A stretch of 64,000 nt of DNA from CAWIVH01 sp963839475 (GTDB taxonomy: Bacteria > Acidobacteriota > UBA6911), in NCBI GenBank assembly GCA_963839475.1, contig CAWIVH010000008.1:1-64000 (forward strand), read 5' to 3'. This document shows positions 1-8,995 of the stretch, piece by piece (positions within the stretch are counted from its first letter, which is position 1; each line of letters opens with the position of its first letter). A model generated the notes under the pieces. The model had not been told where the DNA came from and searched no databases. It saw only the letters and a list, made by a program, of their open reading frames with translations. The translations under genes and the position numbers were made by a program.

Positions 1-466
1 TTGCCTGCGACGCTGTGCACCTGCCGCCGCCGCAAGAGTCACTGAAGGATCGAAGATGAGGCTCTGCCACGACTAGGATCACGTTGAGATCGTCGATCCT
101 GGCCGATAATAAGGAGCAATATCGAGGCCGGATCTCGCGGGGGTTGCGGGTCCCGAACTCGAGGTTCACTTGGGCTTGCATGTCATGCTCGAGTGAAGTT
201 TCACGCGCGGTCGCAATATTTCACTGATTTTCATGGAAATGATGGGGAAGTGACATTCGTCATACACGTCCTACCTGTTTCACCCGTCAGTCAAGTCGGA
301 CACAACACCAAGCCGCTCGGAAGGTCGGTTTTCCCCTTCATGGAAGCCGCAAATATATGATAAATAATTATTTAGTACAGATGTTCTTGATATTGTGGTG
401 CACAAGGCGGGGTAAATTCGACGCCAAGTTTTAGAATCAGTGGAATCAATAGTTTGTAGAAAGCGG
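1..466. other. no recognisable gene
   Basis: I see no convincing gene here. One frame on the minus strand stays open from an ATG near 181 to the window edge (about 60 codons), so it could be the 5' end of a gene lying outside the window, but I do not recognise its product and see no ribosome binding site. The stretch just before the tRNA (about 350-440) is AT-rich compared with its surroundings. Confidence 0.3.
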
Positions 467-541
<75 letters not shown>

Positions 542-660
542 GCAATGGAAACTCGCGGTGTCATGGCTACCCAATGACGCGCGTAAAACTAACAAATATC
601 AGCGCCGATGTAAAGGGATTACCTCGATTTTCCCGTCTAACCTTTCACCCGGTCTCCTTT

Positions 661-669
661 TGCTATAAT
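661..669 (+). promoter_or_regulatory. extended -10 promoter for the 678 methyltransferase
   Basis: TGCTATAAT is a perfect extended -10 element (TGnTATAAT). Its last base lies eight bases before the ATG at 678, so transcription would start at or next to the A of the start codon. No good -35 is seen 17 bp upstream, which fits an extended -10 promoter. There is no Shine-Dalgarno sequence between the element and the ATG. The promoter call is inference from sequence. Confidence 0.5.
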
Positions 670-677
670 CTCCTCCC

Positions 678-1571
678 ATGACTCGGGATCAGGCTTTTAA
701 AGCAAGGATGAAGCAGGGGTACGACCGCATTGCCTCGGAGTACGACGGCCGGCTGGCGGATTATAGCGCCAGATTCTGTGCCGATCTCATCGACCTGATG
801 TTTCCGCAGCTTGGAGAATCGGCACTCGATCTCGCCGGGGGCACCGGTGCAGCTTCCCTCAAAATGGCAGAACGCCTGGGTCCCCGTGGTTCGGTAACCC
901 TGGTTGATCTCTCCCCCGCCATGCTGGAAATTGCCGCGCGAAAAGCGGCCGACCGCAAGCTGGCGACCATCCGAACTTGCGTCATGGATGCGGAGAAGCT
1001 GGAATTCCCCGACCGGAGCTTCGATCTCGTTACTTGCGCTCAGGCGGCGATGGCCTTTCCCCGAATTGAAAGTGCTGTTGCAGAAGCCATGCGCGTGTTG
1101 AAGCCGGGTGGCAGGATCGGCTTTACCGCCTGGAGCGTTCCCGAACGGATCCCCTTTCTTTCCCTTCCCACCGAAGCACTGCTTCGGCGGATAGCGCCCC
1201 AGCCCGTCCGAGCCCTGCTCAAAGTTCCCCTGTTCGGGACTTCGCTGGTTCACAAAATTATGACCATGAAAGGTCCATTAGGCTACTCTCCGGTGAGGTT
1301 TGGGACGCCGGGAACACTGGAAGGCCATCTGGTGGCTGCAGGTTTTCGGTCCGTGCGCAGGGAACTTCGCGCCTACCCCATCGAATTTGAAACTTTCGGA
1401 GAGTACTGGGACACGCTGACCCGTGGAACCACCATGCAGTCGATGGATATTCCAGGACGAGTGCTGGATGAGGTCAGGACGGAACTCTCCGAAAAAATGG
1501 CAAATCCCAGGGACGGTAGCGTGCTGTTGTGCAATGAGGTGGCCCTTATACTGGCACGCAAACCAGCTTGA
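678..1571 (+). CDS. class I SAM-dependent methyltransferase
   Basis: A 297-residue soluble protein with a Rossmann-type methyltransferase fold in its first two thirds. Motif I is DLAGGTGAAS (residues about 51-60), the acidic end of beta-2 is LVDLSPAML (about 77-85), and motif post-II/III around VMDAEKLEFPD and FDLVTCAQAAM follows the UbiE/Methyltransf_11 pattern. The substrate cannot be told from sequence; the family methylates quinones, lipids and many small molecules. The start is the ATG nine bases after a perfect TATAAT, with no Shine-Dalgarno, so the mRNA may be leaderless. The gene converges on the radical SAM gene at 1582. Confidence 0.85.
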   Translation: MTRDQAFKARMKQGYDRIASEYDGRLADYSARFCADLIDLMFPQLGESALDLAGGTGAASLKMAERLGPRGSVTLVDLSPAMLEIAARKAADRKLATIRTCVMDAEKLEFPDRSFDLVTCAQAAMAFPRIESAVAEAMRVLKPGGRIGFTAWSVPERIPFLSLPTEALLRRIAPQPVRALLKVPLFGTSLVHKIMTMKGPLGYSPVRFGTPGTLEGHLVAAGFRSVRRELRAYPIEFETFGEYWDTLTRGTTMQSMDIPGRVLDEVRTELSEKMANPRDGSVLLCNEVALILARKPA

Positions 1572-1581
1572 TCTCGCCGGT

Positions 1582-2598
1582 CTAGACCGAACTTCCGTTA
1601 CGGCTCTTGAAAGAAAAGAATCCTGCCACGTTCTCCTTCAGCAATTGCGGAAAGGACTTGTCCAGATAGGACCTGATCGATACGTAGCATTCATCGCAGG
1701 TGTTATTGCGGGTGAAGTCCTGCACCATTTTCTGCTGCTGGTCGAGAGGGTATTTTACGAATTGCATGGAGCAGGGCTGGAGGTAGCCGTCCGCGGTCAC
1801 CACAAGCCAGCGGAGCCCGGATTTGCAGCCAGGAGCGCCACCGGTTTCAAAATACCGCATCGTCGCCTCGAGCGTCGTCTCGGTGGTGGTGATCCAGTGG
1901 CTTTCATCCATCCTGTCCCGAAGCTTTTTGAGCTCGCGGCGCAAGATTTCCAACTGTTCCGGCGAGTTCAGGAAGTAATCCCTGCAGCCGGTGCGCCGGG
2001 GCGAATAGGCACTGTAATTGATATTCACTCCCCACTCGCGCGCTTGGTCAGCGGCGGCATTAATATAAGGGAGGTTTTCTGCTGTGATGCAATTGTTCAT
2101 TACGATGTCGTCATTCCCCATCGCTGCCAGTTCCGGGACGATGGTATTCAGATGCCGGTAAAGTCCTGGATGCTTACGGAATTCGTCGTGCCGCTCATCC
2201 GGAAAATCAAGGCTGACGCAGAATTCGTCCACCCCGGCTGCCCGAAGCTTCTCGTAGCGGGCTTTGTTCATCAACGACCAATTTGAAACGAGGATGATGA
2301 AAGGCAGCCCGTTTTCCTGCTTCACGTTCCGGACGATTTCTTCCAAGTCGCGGCGCATGAGCGGTTCTCCGCCCGAGATCTGAACCACAACGGGCTTCAG
2401 AGTCTGCATATACCTCCGGTAGTCGGCCGGTTTCAAGTTCCTGGAATCATCCATCGGACCACCGTGATCGCAATGCTTGCACCAGCAGGTGCAGGAATTC
2501 GTCACCTCGAAGGAGACCACGATAGGCCTCTCGGCAAGCCAGTTCATCGACCCTTGCGCGATGATTCGGAGCGACTCACTCAGGGGAACCTTGCGCAT
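1582..2598 (-). CDS. radical SAM protein with SPASM-like C-terminus
   Basis: A 338-residue cytosolic enzyme. The iron-sulfur motif CTCWCKHC (Cx3Cx2C) near residue 37 is the radical SAM cluster site, followed by the GGEP SAM-binding motif (ISGGEPLMR) near residue 80. The C-terminal part has cysteines in GCKSG, QPCS, TCDEC that resemble a SPASM/twitch auxiliary cluster domain used by enzymes that modify peptides or make cofactors. I place the start at 2598 because GAGGTG lies seven bases upstream of that ATG; a longer frame begins at 2634 without a good site. No small precursor peptide gene is evident beside it, so the substrate is unknown. A second protein of this kind lies at 9996. Confidence 0.85.
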   Translation of the reverse strand: MRKVPLSESLRIIAQGSMNWLAERPIVVSFEVTNSCTCWCKHCDHGGPMDDSRNLKPADYRRYMQTLKPVVVQISGGEPLMRRDLEEIVRNVKQENGLPFIILVSNWSLMNKARYEKLRAAGVDEFCVSLDFPDERHDEFRKHPGLYRHLNTIVPELAAMGNDDIVMNNCITAENLPYINAAADQAREWGVNINYSAYSPRRTGCRDYFLNSPEQLEILRRELKKLRDRMDESHWITTTETTLEATMRYFETGGAPGCKSGLRWLVVTADGYLQPCSMQFVKYPLDQQQKMVQDFTRNNTCDECYVSIRSYLDKSFPQLLKENVAGFFSFKSRNGSSV

Positions 2599-2796
2599 AT
2601 AATTACACCTCTTCCTCAGCAGCCTTCCGGCCAAATGATCACGATTTTTCTAATCTGATCTAGATAAAACTATTATGTTAACAGAGGGTGCTCTTGACCT
2701 GCAAGTCTCGGCTGAAATTCCAAGGCTGGAGGCAGAGCGGGGCAAACCCCGGCAAGCTATCCAACCCTACCATTGGTTATTCAGCCAGCGATGGAA

Positions 2797-4038
2797 TCAG
2801 AGGACCTCGGCCCCTCGCCCTTGTTGAATCAGTGAAATGTAATTTTCTATTTCTTTTTGAGCTTGAGGATCAGTCAGATCCACCGTTTTCCGGGTTTCCG
2901 CTGCCATATAAGCCGCCGTCACCAGCTTGATGATTTCGAGCCCGTAGCTCCAGGGGAGCATTCCGTCCCGACCGGAGGTGAAGGCTACGTACGCATCCTC
3001 GTTTTCGTCAGGATACCCGTAAAGATCAGCCTCGTTGTGATGCACCGGCAGGAGGCCACGTGATGCCTGGGATTTTTCAAGCGCAATTTCTGCGTTTTTG
3101 ACCGAATCCGCTGCCTGATCCCCAATGAAAATATTCGAGGGGGACTGGAGCGTATTCAATTCGAAGGCGTAGCTGGGACCCATGCCGTCGATGAACAGCC
3201 GCAGTCCCTGTTTTTCAAACATCCAGGAGTTGGTGAACTGGGATTTGACCTTCTGGCCCGTTTCCGGATTGCGGTAGGTGAAGATCCCGGTAGCAAAATC
3301 CTCCGCCGGCACCTTGGTATAGTCCACGCCGAATTTCTGAAGCAGTTTTTCCCGCCACACGGGCTGGCCCCATTTCAGTAGAGCCACTTCGGCGCTGACG
3401 CTGATAGGCTCCATGAAGGTGAGGGGTTTGCCCAGTGGAGTCAAAAGATACCATCCTACCGCAATGCTGTGGCAGCCCATATCGCTGAGCACGCCGCCAC
3501 CCTGCCGAGTCGGGTCCCAGAACCATGGTTCGTGCGGCCCCCCGTGCTCTTCGGCGCAGCGAGTCAACGATAGTGGTCCCATCGCTCGCTGAACGGGTTC
3601 CAGCTGGGCCATCTGAGCCCGAACGGCCTTCATGAAAAGCTGGTTTTCGTAATAGGCGGTATGGAGCCGGACCGAGTCGGCCAGTTCCACCAGTCGGCGC
3701 GCCTCAGCCACTGTTCGGCCCAGAGGTTTTTCGCAAATCACGCCCTTCAGCTCCGCACCGGCTTTAACCGCCGCTACGATTTCCTCCACAATCGCGATCC
3801 GGGTGTAGTTGGGGGTGAAAATCGCAATGGCGTCGACCTCTTTAGCCATCTCGAATACACTGCGATATACCTTTGGATCTCCCATACCGAGATCCTTCGC
3901 CTTCTGGGCGAGTTCGTCAGCACGCTGCAACGAACAGACACCCGCCACCTCTATTCCGCGCACCATGCGCATCGCAGCTACTTGAAACTGTGCAATGAAT
4001 CCTGCTCCCACGATTCCGATCTTAAGAGTGCCTGCCAT
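2797..4038 (-). CDS. Gfo/Idh/MocA family NAD(P)-dependent oxidoreductase
   Basis: A 413-residue protein with an N-terminal Rossmann fold (GIVGAGFIAQF, residues 8-18) and the family signature CEKPLGRTVAEA near residue 101, in which the EKP lysine takes part in catalysis. The C-terminal half is the alpha/beta dimerisation and substrate domain. Members oxidise or reduce sugars and inositols; the exact sugar is not predictable. GGGAGG precedes the ATG by about six bases, which supports the start. It has no signal peptide. The gene stands alone between the radical SAM gene and a plus-strand gene, so context gives no pathway. Confidence 0.88.
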   Translation of the reverse strand: MAGTLKIGIVGAGFIAQFQVAAMRMVRGIEVAGVCSLQRADELAQKAKDLGMGDPKVYRSVFEMAKEVDAIAIFTPNYTRIAIVEEIVAAVKAGAELKGVICEKPLGRTVAEARRLVELADSVRLHTAYYENQLFMKAVRAQMAQLEPVQRAMGPLSLTRCAEEHGGPHEPWFWDPTRQGGGVLSDMGCHSIAVGWYLLTPLGKPLTFMEPISVSAEVALLKWGQPVWREKLLQKFGVDYTKVPAEDFATGIFTYRNPETGQKVKSQFTNSWMFEKQGLRLFIDGMGPSYAFELNTLQSPSNIFIGDQAADSVKNAEIALEKSQASRGLLPVHHNEADLYGYPDENEDAYVAFTSGRDGMLPWSYGLEIIKLVTAAYMAAETRKTVDLTDPQAQKEIENYISLIQQGRGAEVL

Positions 4039-4328
4039 GAATGCCTCCCAAAAAAGTTGAATTGTACGGCCAGGGACTCCCTATGTTTAACACAAACCAA
4101 CCACCGTTTTCTCCAACTACTAATGGAGCCCCTCATTTCATAATGCCCCCAAAAGCAAGTTCAACCACCAAATTTCAATCATCGCGATAGGAAATCGTTG
4201 CCCTTGAGAAAAAATTAATAGTCGTCTCTGGATTTTCGTCAGGGCCCTGCGCCTTGAGACAGGCCTATGGAAGCCTTGTCCGGTTTGAAAACCAGCGCCT
4301 TGATGCGGTACCCTTACAGGCGATCATC

Positions 4329-4856
4329 ATGAATAAAAAAGATGTGATCCATATCAGACCTGTCGCTGGCCACTTGACCTTGCCTGAAAGAAGCCTTGTC
4401 CTGGCCAGGTTGACGCTTTTCATTCTGCTGTCTGTTACCACGGGCATGGCAGCCGGATGGCTGAAGACACAGGACGAAGCTACGATTGAAGGGACACTTA
4501 AGTTCATTGCGGAAAAAGCAACCCTCCAGACAAGTGGGACTGCTCTTCAACTGACAAGTGCGAATGAATCGCTGGCCGCCGTCCTCGGAGACTCCAGGCT
4601 GGAAGGGCGGGTTCTGCGGGTAACCGGGAGGATGGCGAAGCAGGGCGTATTGGAGGTCCAGGATTTCTTTGTCGTCCGGCAGGGTAAGGTCTACCGGGTG
4701 ATCTATCACTGTGAGGTCTGCAACATCACCACCTTCACTCCCGGCGACTGCATGTGTTGTCGGGCACCGACACAGCTGATCGAAGTTCCCCCCACGGATC
4801 CCCGGATCCGGCTGGAAAATCCCCTGGGCGAAGGAGGGGAAAGATCCCCGCGCTGA
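4329..4856 (+). CDS. membrane-anchored protein with OB-like core and Cys-rich metal-binding-like tail
   Basis: A 175-residue protein of unknown function. A single hydrophobic segment near residues 26-41 would anchor it in the inner membrane or act as a signal peptide. The middle part (EGTLKF to RQGKVYRV) has alternating beta-strand character like an OB fold. The tail contains CEVC, then DCMCC, in a spacing that resembles heavy-metal-binding domains (YxCPMHP...PGxCPxCGM), with five cysteines in all; this resemblance is my inference. A longer frame starts at 4254, but the ATG at 4329 is followed directly by a typical MNKK start. It converges on the ybbP-like gene. Confidence 0.6.
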   Translation: MNKKDVIHIRPVAGHLTLPERSLVLARLTLFILLSVTTGMAAGWLKTQDEATIEGTLKFIAEKATLQTSGTALQLTSANESLAAVLGDSRLEGRVLRVTGRMAKQGVLEVQDFFVVRQGKVYRVIYHCEVCNITTFTPGDCMCCRAPTQLIEVPPTDPRIRLENPLGEGGERSPR

Positions 4857-4873
4857 GGCCATTTCCGCGCCGA

Positions 4874-7414
4874 TCAGTTCTCACGCAGAACCTCCAGGGG
4901 CTTGTGGTTCAGGACTCCGCGGCTTGCCAGCCATCCGGTTACAATCGCCAAGCCTGCGGTCGACAGGGCAGCGGCCACAATTGGCCCCCACTGGAACTGG
5001 AAAGGGGAATCCAGGACACGCTTCAAAAGGTAGTTGGCGGCGACTGAAGCCATCAGGGAACCAATAATCCCCGCCACAAGGCCCACAACCAGGAATTCTG
5101 TTGCGTGAATGGCGGCGACGCGCGCACGGGTGGCTCCCAAGGTTTTCAGGAGCACCGCTTCGCGCGTACGCTGCTTTTTTGTGGAAGCCACGCTGGATGC
5201 AAGAATGATAACGCCTGAGACAATGGCGAAAAAGGCAACGAAACGGATCACCGCGGCAATTTTGTCCAGGATCGATTGAATCCGCGTCAACAACTGGCCT
5301 ACATCCAGAGATGTCACATTGGGAAAGCGATCGAAAAGCGCGCTTTGAAGTTCGATGATGCCTGCCGGCTTGACCCGCAGTCCGCCGACATAGGAGGCCG
5401 GCAATCCCTCGAGAGCGCCCGGCGAGAATATGAACTGGTTGTTGGTCCCGGGCCGTGCAAAATCTACGTCCCGGATATTCGCGACGGTGCCGGAAATGAC
5501 CTTGCCGCTCGATTCGAACTCCAAACGCGATCCAATCTGGACCTTCAGATGATCGGCAGCATGCTGGCCCACTGAAATCAGGGGCGCCCCAAATGGCTTT
5601 TCCCACCAACGGCCGGAGAGTATCCGGACGTCAGGCGGAAGCTCATCCGCCCAGGTCAGAACAAATTCAATCTGGAAATATTCCTTTTGTGATTTTTCGA
5701 GCGGGAGCTCATCGGCGGTTTTTCCATCCATCCGCTGCAGCCTTGCGGGAATTGCGGGAACGGGTTTTCCAGCATCGGTGACTGCCGCCTGCGTTTCGAG
5801 GAATTGCCATAGGGGAGCTTTTTCCCGTTCGGTAATGCCCAAAAGGAACAGGTTCGGATAGCTGGACGGGGCGCTCCGGACCACTTGCGGAATAAGAGAA
5901 GTCTGAATCAGGTAGATGGTCAGAATGAATCCGACACCGACACCCATAGCGACCAGGACGGATGTTACATGGCTGCCGGGACGATTGAGGTTCTTCAACC
6001 CATGCCTCAGCACCAGCCAGCGGGGCCTGGGCAGATGCTTCAGTCCGAAGAGCAGCATCTTGGCGCCGGCCGCCAGGACCAGAATGGCTGCAGCCAAAAC
6101 CGACATGAACACAAATCCCCGCAGCAGCGAATCGGCAAGCCAGCCAGCCAGCAGCCCGACCGCCAGCAGGAGAACCGATGTTGCCGCCAGGGAAAGAGCG
6201 TTGCGGCGCAAAAACTCGAATGGAGAGACTTTTTCTTCGGGCATTTCCCTCAGAAACACCCGCGCAGGCTTCACCTTTCGCACCGCGAGCAGCGGCGGCA
6301 ACAGAAATAGCAGGGTCGACGTCATCCCGATCAAAAAGCCCTGACCTGCGGCGCCCGGGGCGGGCTCCAGCTCCGTTGGTAGGGCGATCAGCCCCTGGAG
6401 CAGAAGCGGGAAAAGGGATTGAACCAGATACCCCAGAGCTATCCCGGCCAAACTCCCGGCCACACCCAAAATACTGCCCTGCAGCAGGTAGGCCCGTATT
6501 ATTTGCGCGGATCTGCCCCCGAGGCACTTGATGATGGCGATGCTATCCAGTTTCTGCTGAATATAGGTGTGGATGGTGGACGCTACACCGAGGCCTCCCA
6601 CCAACAACGCCATAAGACCGATCAGGCTCAGGAAGTTGGCCATCCTCTCGAGGCCGCGCGCCACGGAGGCATTCGGATTCTGGTAGTCGGAAACCCTGGC
6701 TCTTCGCCCGAGTTTCCTGATGAGATCGTCGCGGACCTGTTCGATTTTCCAGCCTGGAGGAAGGCGGAAGAGGTAAGACTCGGAAGCCCGGCTGCCGAAC
6801 TGCAGCAGAGCGGTCCTATCCAAGCCTCCCTGCGTCATCATGATTCTGGGGCCCAAATCAAAGCCGGAGGTAATCCTGTCCGGTTCTGCCTTCAGGATTG
6901 CTGTGATTCGGAAGCGCCCTGATCCGATCTGGATCTTATCGCCGATTTTGCACCGAGCCCTGATCAGGAGTTCCTGGCTGGCCACTGCCGAGTCATCGGT
7001 CAGAACATCGCGCAACCTCCGCGGCGGTTCGAGGTCCACATTTCCATAGTAGGGATAAGCACCCGGATCGACTGCCCTGACCGTGCAGAGGATCGGCGTC
7101 CGCGTTGACGGCGCGGAGGCCATGGTAAGTGTCTCGGTCACACGGGTCATTTCCGCTCCGCTGCGGACAAGACCCTCCAATAGCCCCAACTCTTCCTTCC
7201 GGGCCGGAGAATTAAAGCGGACAGCGAGGTCGGAGGCGATCAGATCCCTGGCCGAGCGGATCATGGCTTTGTTCAACGCCTGGCTAAATCCCTTGATCCC
7301 TGTCAGCGCGCCGACACCGAGGGCAATAGCGGCTGCCATGAAGAGGAATTTCTTCCAAGCCGGCCGGATTTCTCGCCAAGCCATTCTAACTTCAAATCCC
7401 ACGGCCAGTTTCAT
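4874..7414 (-). CDS. FtsX/MacB-type ABC transporter permease, YbbP-like
   Basis: An 846-residue inner-membrane permease, the length expected of YbbP with two four-helix FtsX units. A hydrophobic helix lies near residues 24-42, a large extracytoplasmic domain follows to about 250, then FtsX segments at about 260-375, a central helix pair at 405-455, another near 485, a second periplasmic domain and a final FtsX block from about 690. The YbbAP family is thought to move or extract lipophilic substrates at the envelope rather than import nutrients. AGGA lies eight bases before the ATG. The partner ATPase gene is directly upstream, 63 bases away, on the same strand. Confidence 0.88.
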   Translation of the reverse strand: MKLAVGFEVRMAWREIRPAWKKFLFMAAAIALGVGALTGIKGFSQALNKAMIRSARDLIASDLAVRFNSPARKEELGLLEGLVRSGAEMTRVTETLTMASAPSTRTPILCTVRAVDPGAYPYYGNVDLEPPRRLRDVLTDDSAVASQELLIRARCKIGDKIQIGSGRFRITAILKAEPDRITSGFDLGPRIMMTQGGLDRTALLQFGSRASESYLFRLPPGWKIEQVRDDLIRKLGRRARVSDYQNPNASVARGLERMANFLSLIGLMALLVGGLGVASTIHTYIQQKLDSIAIIKCLGGRSAQIIRAYLLQGSILGVAGSLAGIALGYLVQSLFPLLLQGLIALPTELEPAPGAAGQGFLIGMTSTLLFLLPPLLAVRKVKPARVFLREMPEEKVSPFEFLRRNALSLAATSVLLLAVGLLAGWLADSLLRGFVFMSVLAAAILVLAAGAKMLLFGLKHLPRPRWLVLRHGLKNLNRPGSHVTSVLVAMGVGVGFILTIYLIQTSLIPQVVRSAPSSYPNLFLLGITEREKAPLWQFLETQAAVTDAGKPVPAIPARLQRMDGKTADELPLEKSQKEYFQIEFVLTWADELPPDVRILSGRWWEKPFGAPLISVGQHAADHLKVQIGSRLEFESSGKVISGTVANIRDVDFARPGTNNQFIFSPGALEGLPASYVGGLRVKPAGIIELQSALFDRFPNVTSLDVGQLLTRIQSILDKIAAVIRFVAFFAIVSGVIILASSVASTKKQRTREAVLLKTLGATRARVAAIHATEFLVVGLVAGIIGSLMASVAANYLLKRVLDSPFQFQWGPIVAAALSTAGLAIVTGWLASRGVLNHKPLEVLREN

Positions 7415-7477
7415 ACGATGTCCTTGATAGCCTTGTCGCTCGTCCAGGTTCCGGCCGGGCTATTGAAAAATGAAGGG

Positions 7478-8188
7478 CTAGGAACCATGGGCTTGCTCGA
7501 GGCCGCCTGCCGGATTCAGTCTCACTTCTTCCACGATCCGGCCGTCTTTGAGCCGGATGACCCTGTCGGTGAGGCGGCTTAAGGCAGGGTCGTGGGTTAC
7601 CAGAACCAGGGTGGTGCCTTCCTGGCGGTTGAGCGTAAGCAGCATTTCGAGCACAAGCGCCCCCGTGGCGCTGTCAAGATTGCCGGTTGGTTCATCGGCA
7701 AAAAGGATCGACGGTTTGCCCGCGAAGGCTCGCGCCAGGGCAACGCGCTGTTGTTCGCCCCCGGAAAGCTGGGCCGGATAATGCAACCGCCGGTCGGAAA
7801 GTCCAACAGCCGCCAAAAGGTCGCACGCCCGCGCCTGGGCGCCGGCGGAATCGCCGCGGAGCTCCATGGGCAACATGACGTTTTCTTCCGCGGTGAGCGA
7901 CGGTATCAGGTTGTAGGATTGGAAGACGAAGCCGATTTTCCGTCCCCTGAGCAACGCGAGCTGGTCTTCATCCATACGCGTGATTTCCTCGCCATCGATC
8001 CGTATCGACCCCTGCGTCGGAAAGTCGAATCCTGCCAGGAGACCGAGGAGGGTGCTTTTGCCGCTACCCGAAGGGCCTTCGATGGAAAGCACCTCGCGCG
8101 GGCTTACTTTAAGGTCCAGGTTTTTCAATACCTCAACCTCATGAGACCCGGATCGGAATGTTTTCGTCAGGCCGCGGATTTCAATCAT
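7478..8188 (-). CDS. ABC transporter ATP-binding protein, YbbA-like
   Basis: A 236-residue ATPase of the LolD/MacB/YbbA group that powers the neighbouring permease. Visible motifs are Walker A (GPSGSGKST), Q-loop (FVFQSYNLIPSL), signature (LSGGEQQRVALARAF), Walker B (ILFADEPTGNLD) and the H-loop (LVTHD), all canonical. An upstream in-frame extension to 8455 exists but would overlap the divergent lipase gene, so I start at the ATG at 8188, which has GGAG about ten bases upstream and begins MIEIRGL as the family does. It forms an operon with the 4874 permease. Confidence 0.9.
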   Translation of the reverse strand: MIEIRGLTKTFRSGSHEVEVLKNLDLKVSPREVLSIEGPSGSGKSTLLGLLAGFDFPTQGSIRIDGEEITRMDEDQLALLRGRKIGFVFQSYNLIPSLTAEENVMLPMELRGDSAGAQARACDLLAAVGLSDRRLHYPAQLSGGEQQRVALARAFAGKPSILFADEPTGNLDSATGALVLEMLLTLNRQEGTTLVLVTHDPALSRLTDRVIRLKDGRIVEEVRLNPAGGLEQAHGS

Positions 8189-8273
8189 ATCTTTGCGCTC
8201 CAGCAGAAAGTGTAATAATAACTGCCTGAGGCTCCCGGAGCCATGGAATGGATGAAACCAGGAGGATTTTATT

Positions 8274-8975
8274 TTGAGAAAAGCCGCTGTGACTGTGTTG
8301 GCCACGTTCCTGGTTCTGGGCCTCCAAGGGTGCGGCGCAAAACCTGAGCGCGGCGCACCCGCCGGGAATACTGCCCCGATAACGCCTCCGGCTGCAATGC
8401 CGGCAGTTGCACCCGATCCCAGACCTGTTATTGTCGCTCTCGGAGACAGCCTCACGGCCGGACTGGGGGTTGTTCCGTCCGAAAGTTATCCGTCTCAACT
8501 CCAGTCTTTACTGGATGCCGACGGATTTCGCTATCGCGTGGTTAATGCCGGAGTCAGTGGCGATACGTCAGCCCAGGGCTTGAACCGGCTGGCGGCCGTT
8601 CGCTCCTTGAACCCCGAGTTTGTGATTGTGGAGTTGGGCGCCAACGATGGACTCCGCGGGATCCCGATCGCTCAGACACAAAGCAACCTGGAGGAGATAC
8701 TTCAAATCCTTCAATCGGAGGGCATCCGGGTAATCCTCGCCGGGATGCAGATTCCTCCCAACTATGGCCCCGAATACACTGCGGAATTCCGTGCATTGTT
8801 CGGCAAACTGTCATCCAAATACCAGGCGCCTTTGGTCCCGTTTTTTCTTGACGGAGTGGCGGGCATCCCGGATTTAAACCAGGAAGACGGAATTCACCCC
8901 ACGGCGGAGGGTTACCGGAAAGTAACCGAAAACGTCTGGAAAACTTTGAAACCGCTGCTTAGGAAAAGGCGATAG
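8274..8975 (+). CDS. SGNH/GDSL hydrolase lipoprotein, TesA-like
   Basis: A 233-residue esterase/lysophospholipase of the SGNH family. Block I is VALGDSLTAG with the nucleophile serine, block II carries Gly in NAGVSGDTS, block III is GANDG, and block V is DGIHPTAEGY with the catalytic Asp and His. The N-terminus is a lipoprotein signal peptide ending in the lipobox LQGC, so the mature protein should be lipid-anchored. The start is TTG, chosen because AGGAGG sits eight bases upstream. It is divergent from ybbA-ybbP, exactly as tesA is in E. coli. Confidence 0.9.
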   Translation: MRKAAVTVLATFLVLGLQGCGAKPERGAPAGNTAPITPPAAMPAVAPDPRPVIVALGDSLTAGLGVVPSESYPSQLQSLLDADGFRYRVVNAGVSGDTSAQGLNRLAAVRSLNPEFVIVELGANDGLRGIPIAQTQSNLEEILQILQSEGIRVILAGMQIPPNYGPEYTAEFRALFGKLSSKYQAPLVPFFLDGVAGIPDLNQEDGIHPTAEGYRKVTENVWKTLKPLLRKRR

Positions 8976-8995
8976 GCGAATCGTTCCGATGAACA

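Noticed and set aside
663..1253. 196-codon antisense frame
   Set aside because: It lies fully within the methyltransferase gene on the other strand and reads as low-complexity shadow.
1582..2598. sulfatase-maturing enzyme for the 44129 sulfatase
   Set aside because: The radical SAM/SPASM layout is shared by many enzymes, the gene is 42 kb away, and no specific motif supports the link.
2688..2930. 80-codon plus-strand frame
   Set aside because: It runs antisense into the end of the oxidoreductase gene and has no recognisable content.
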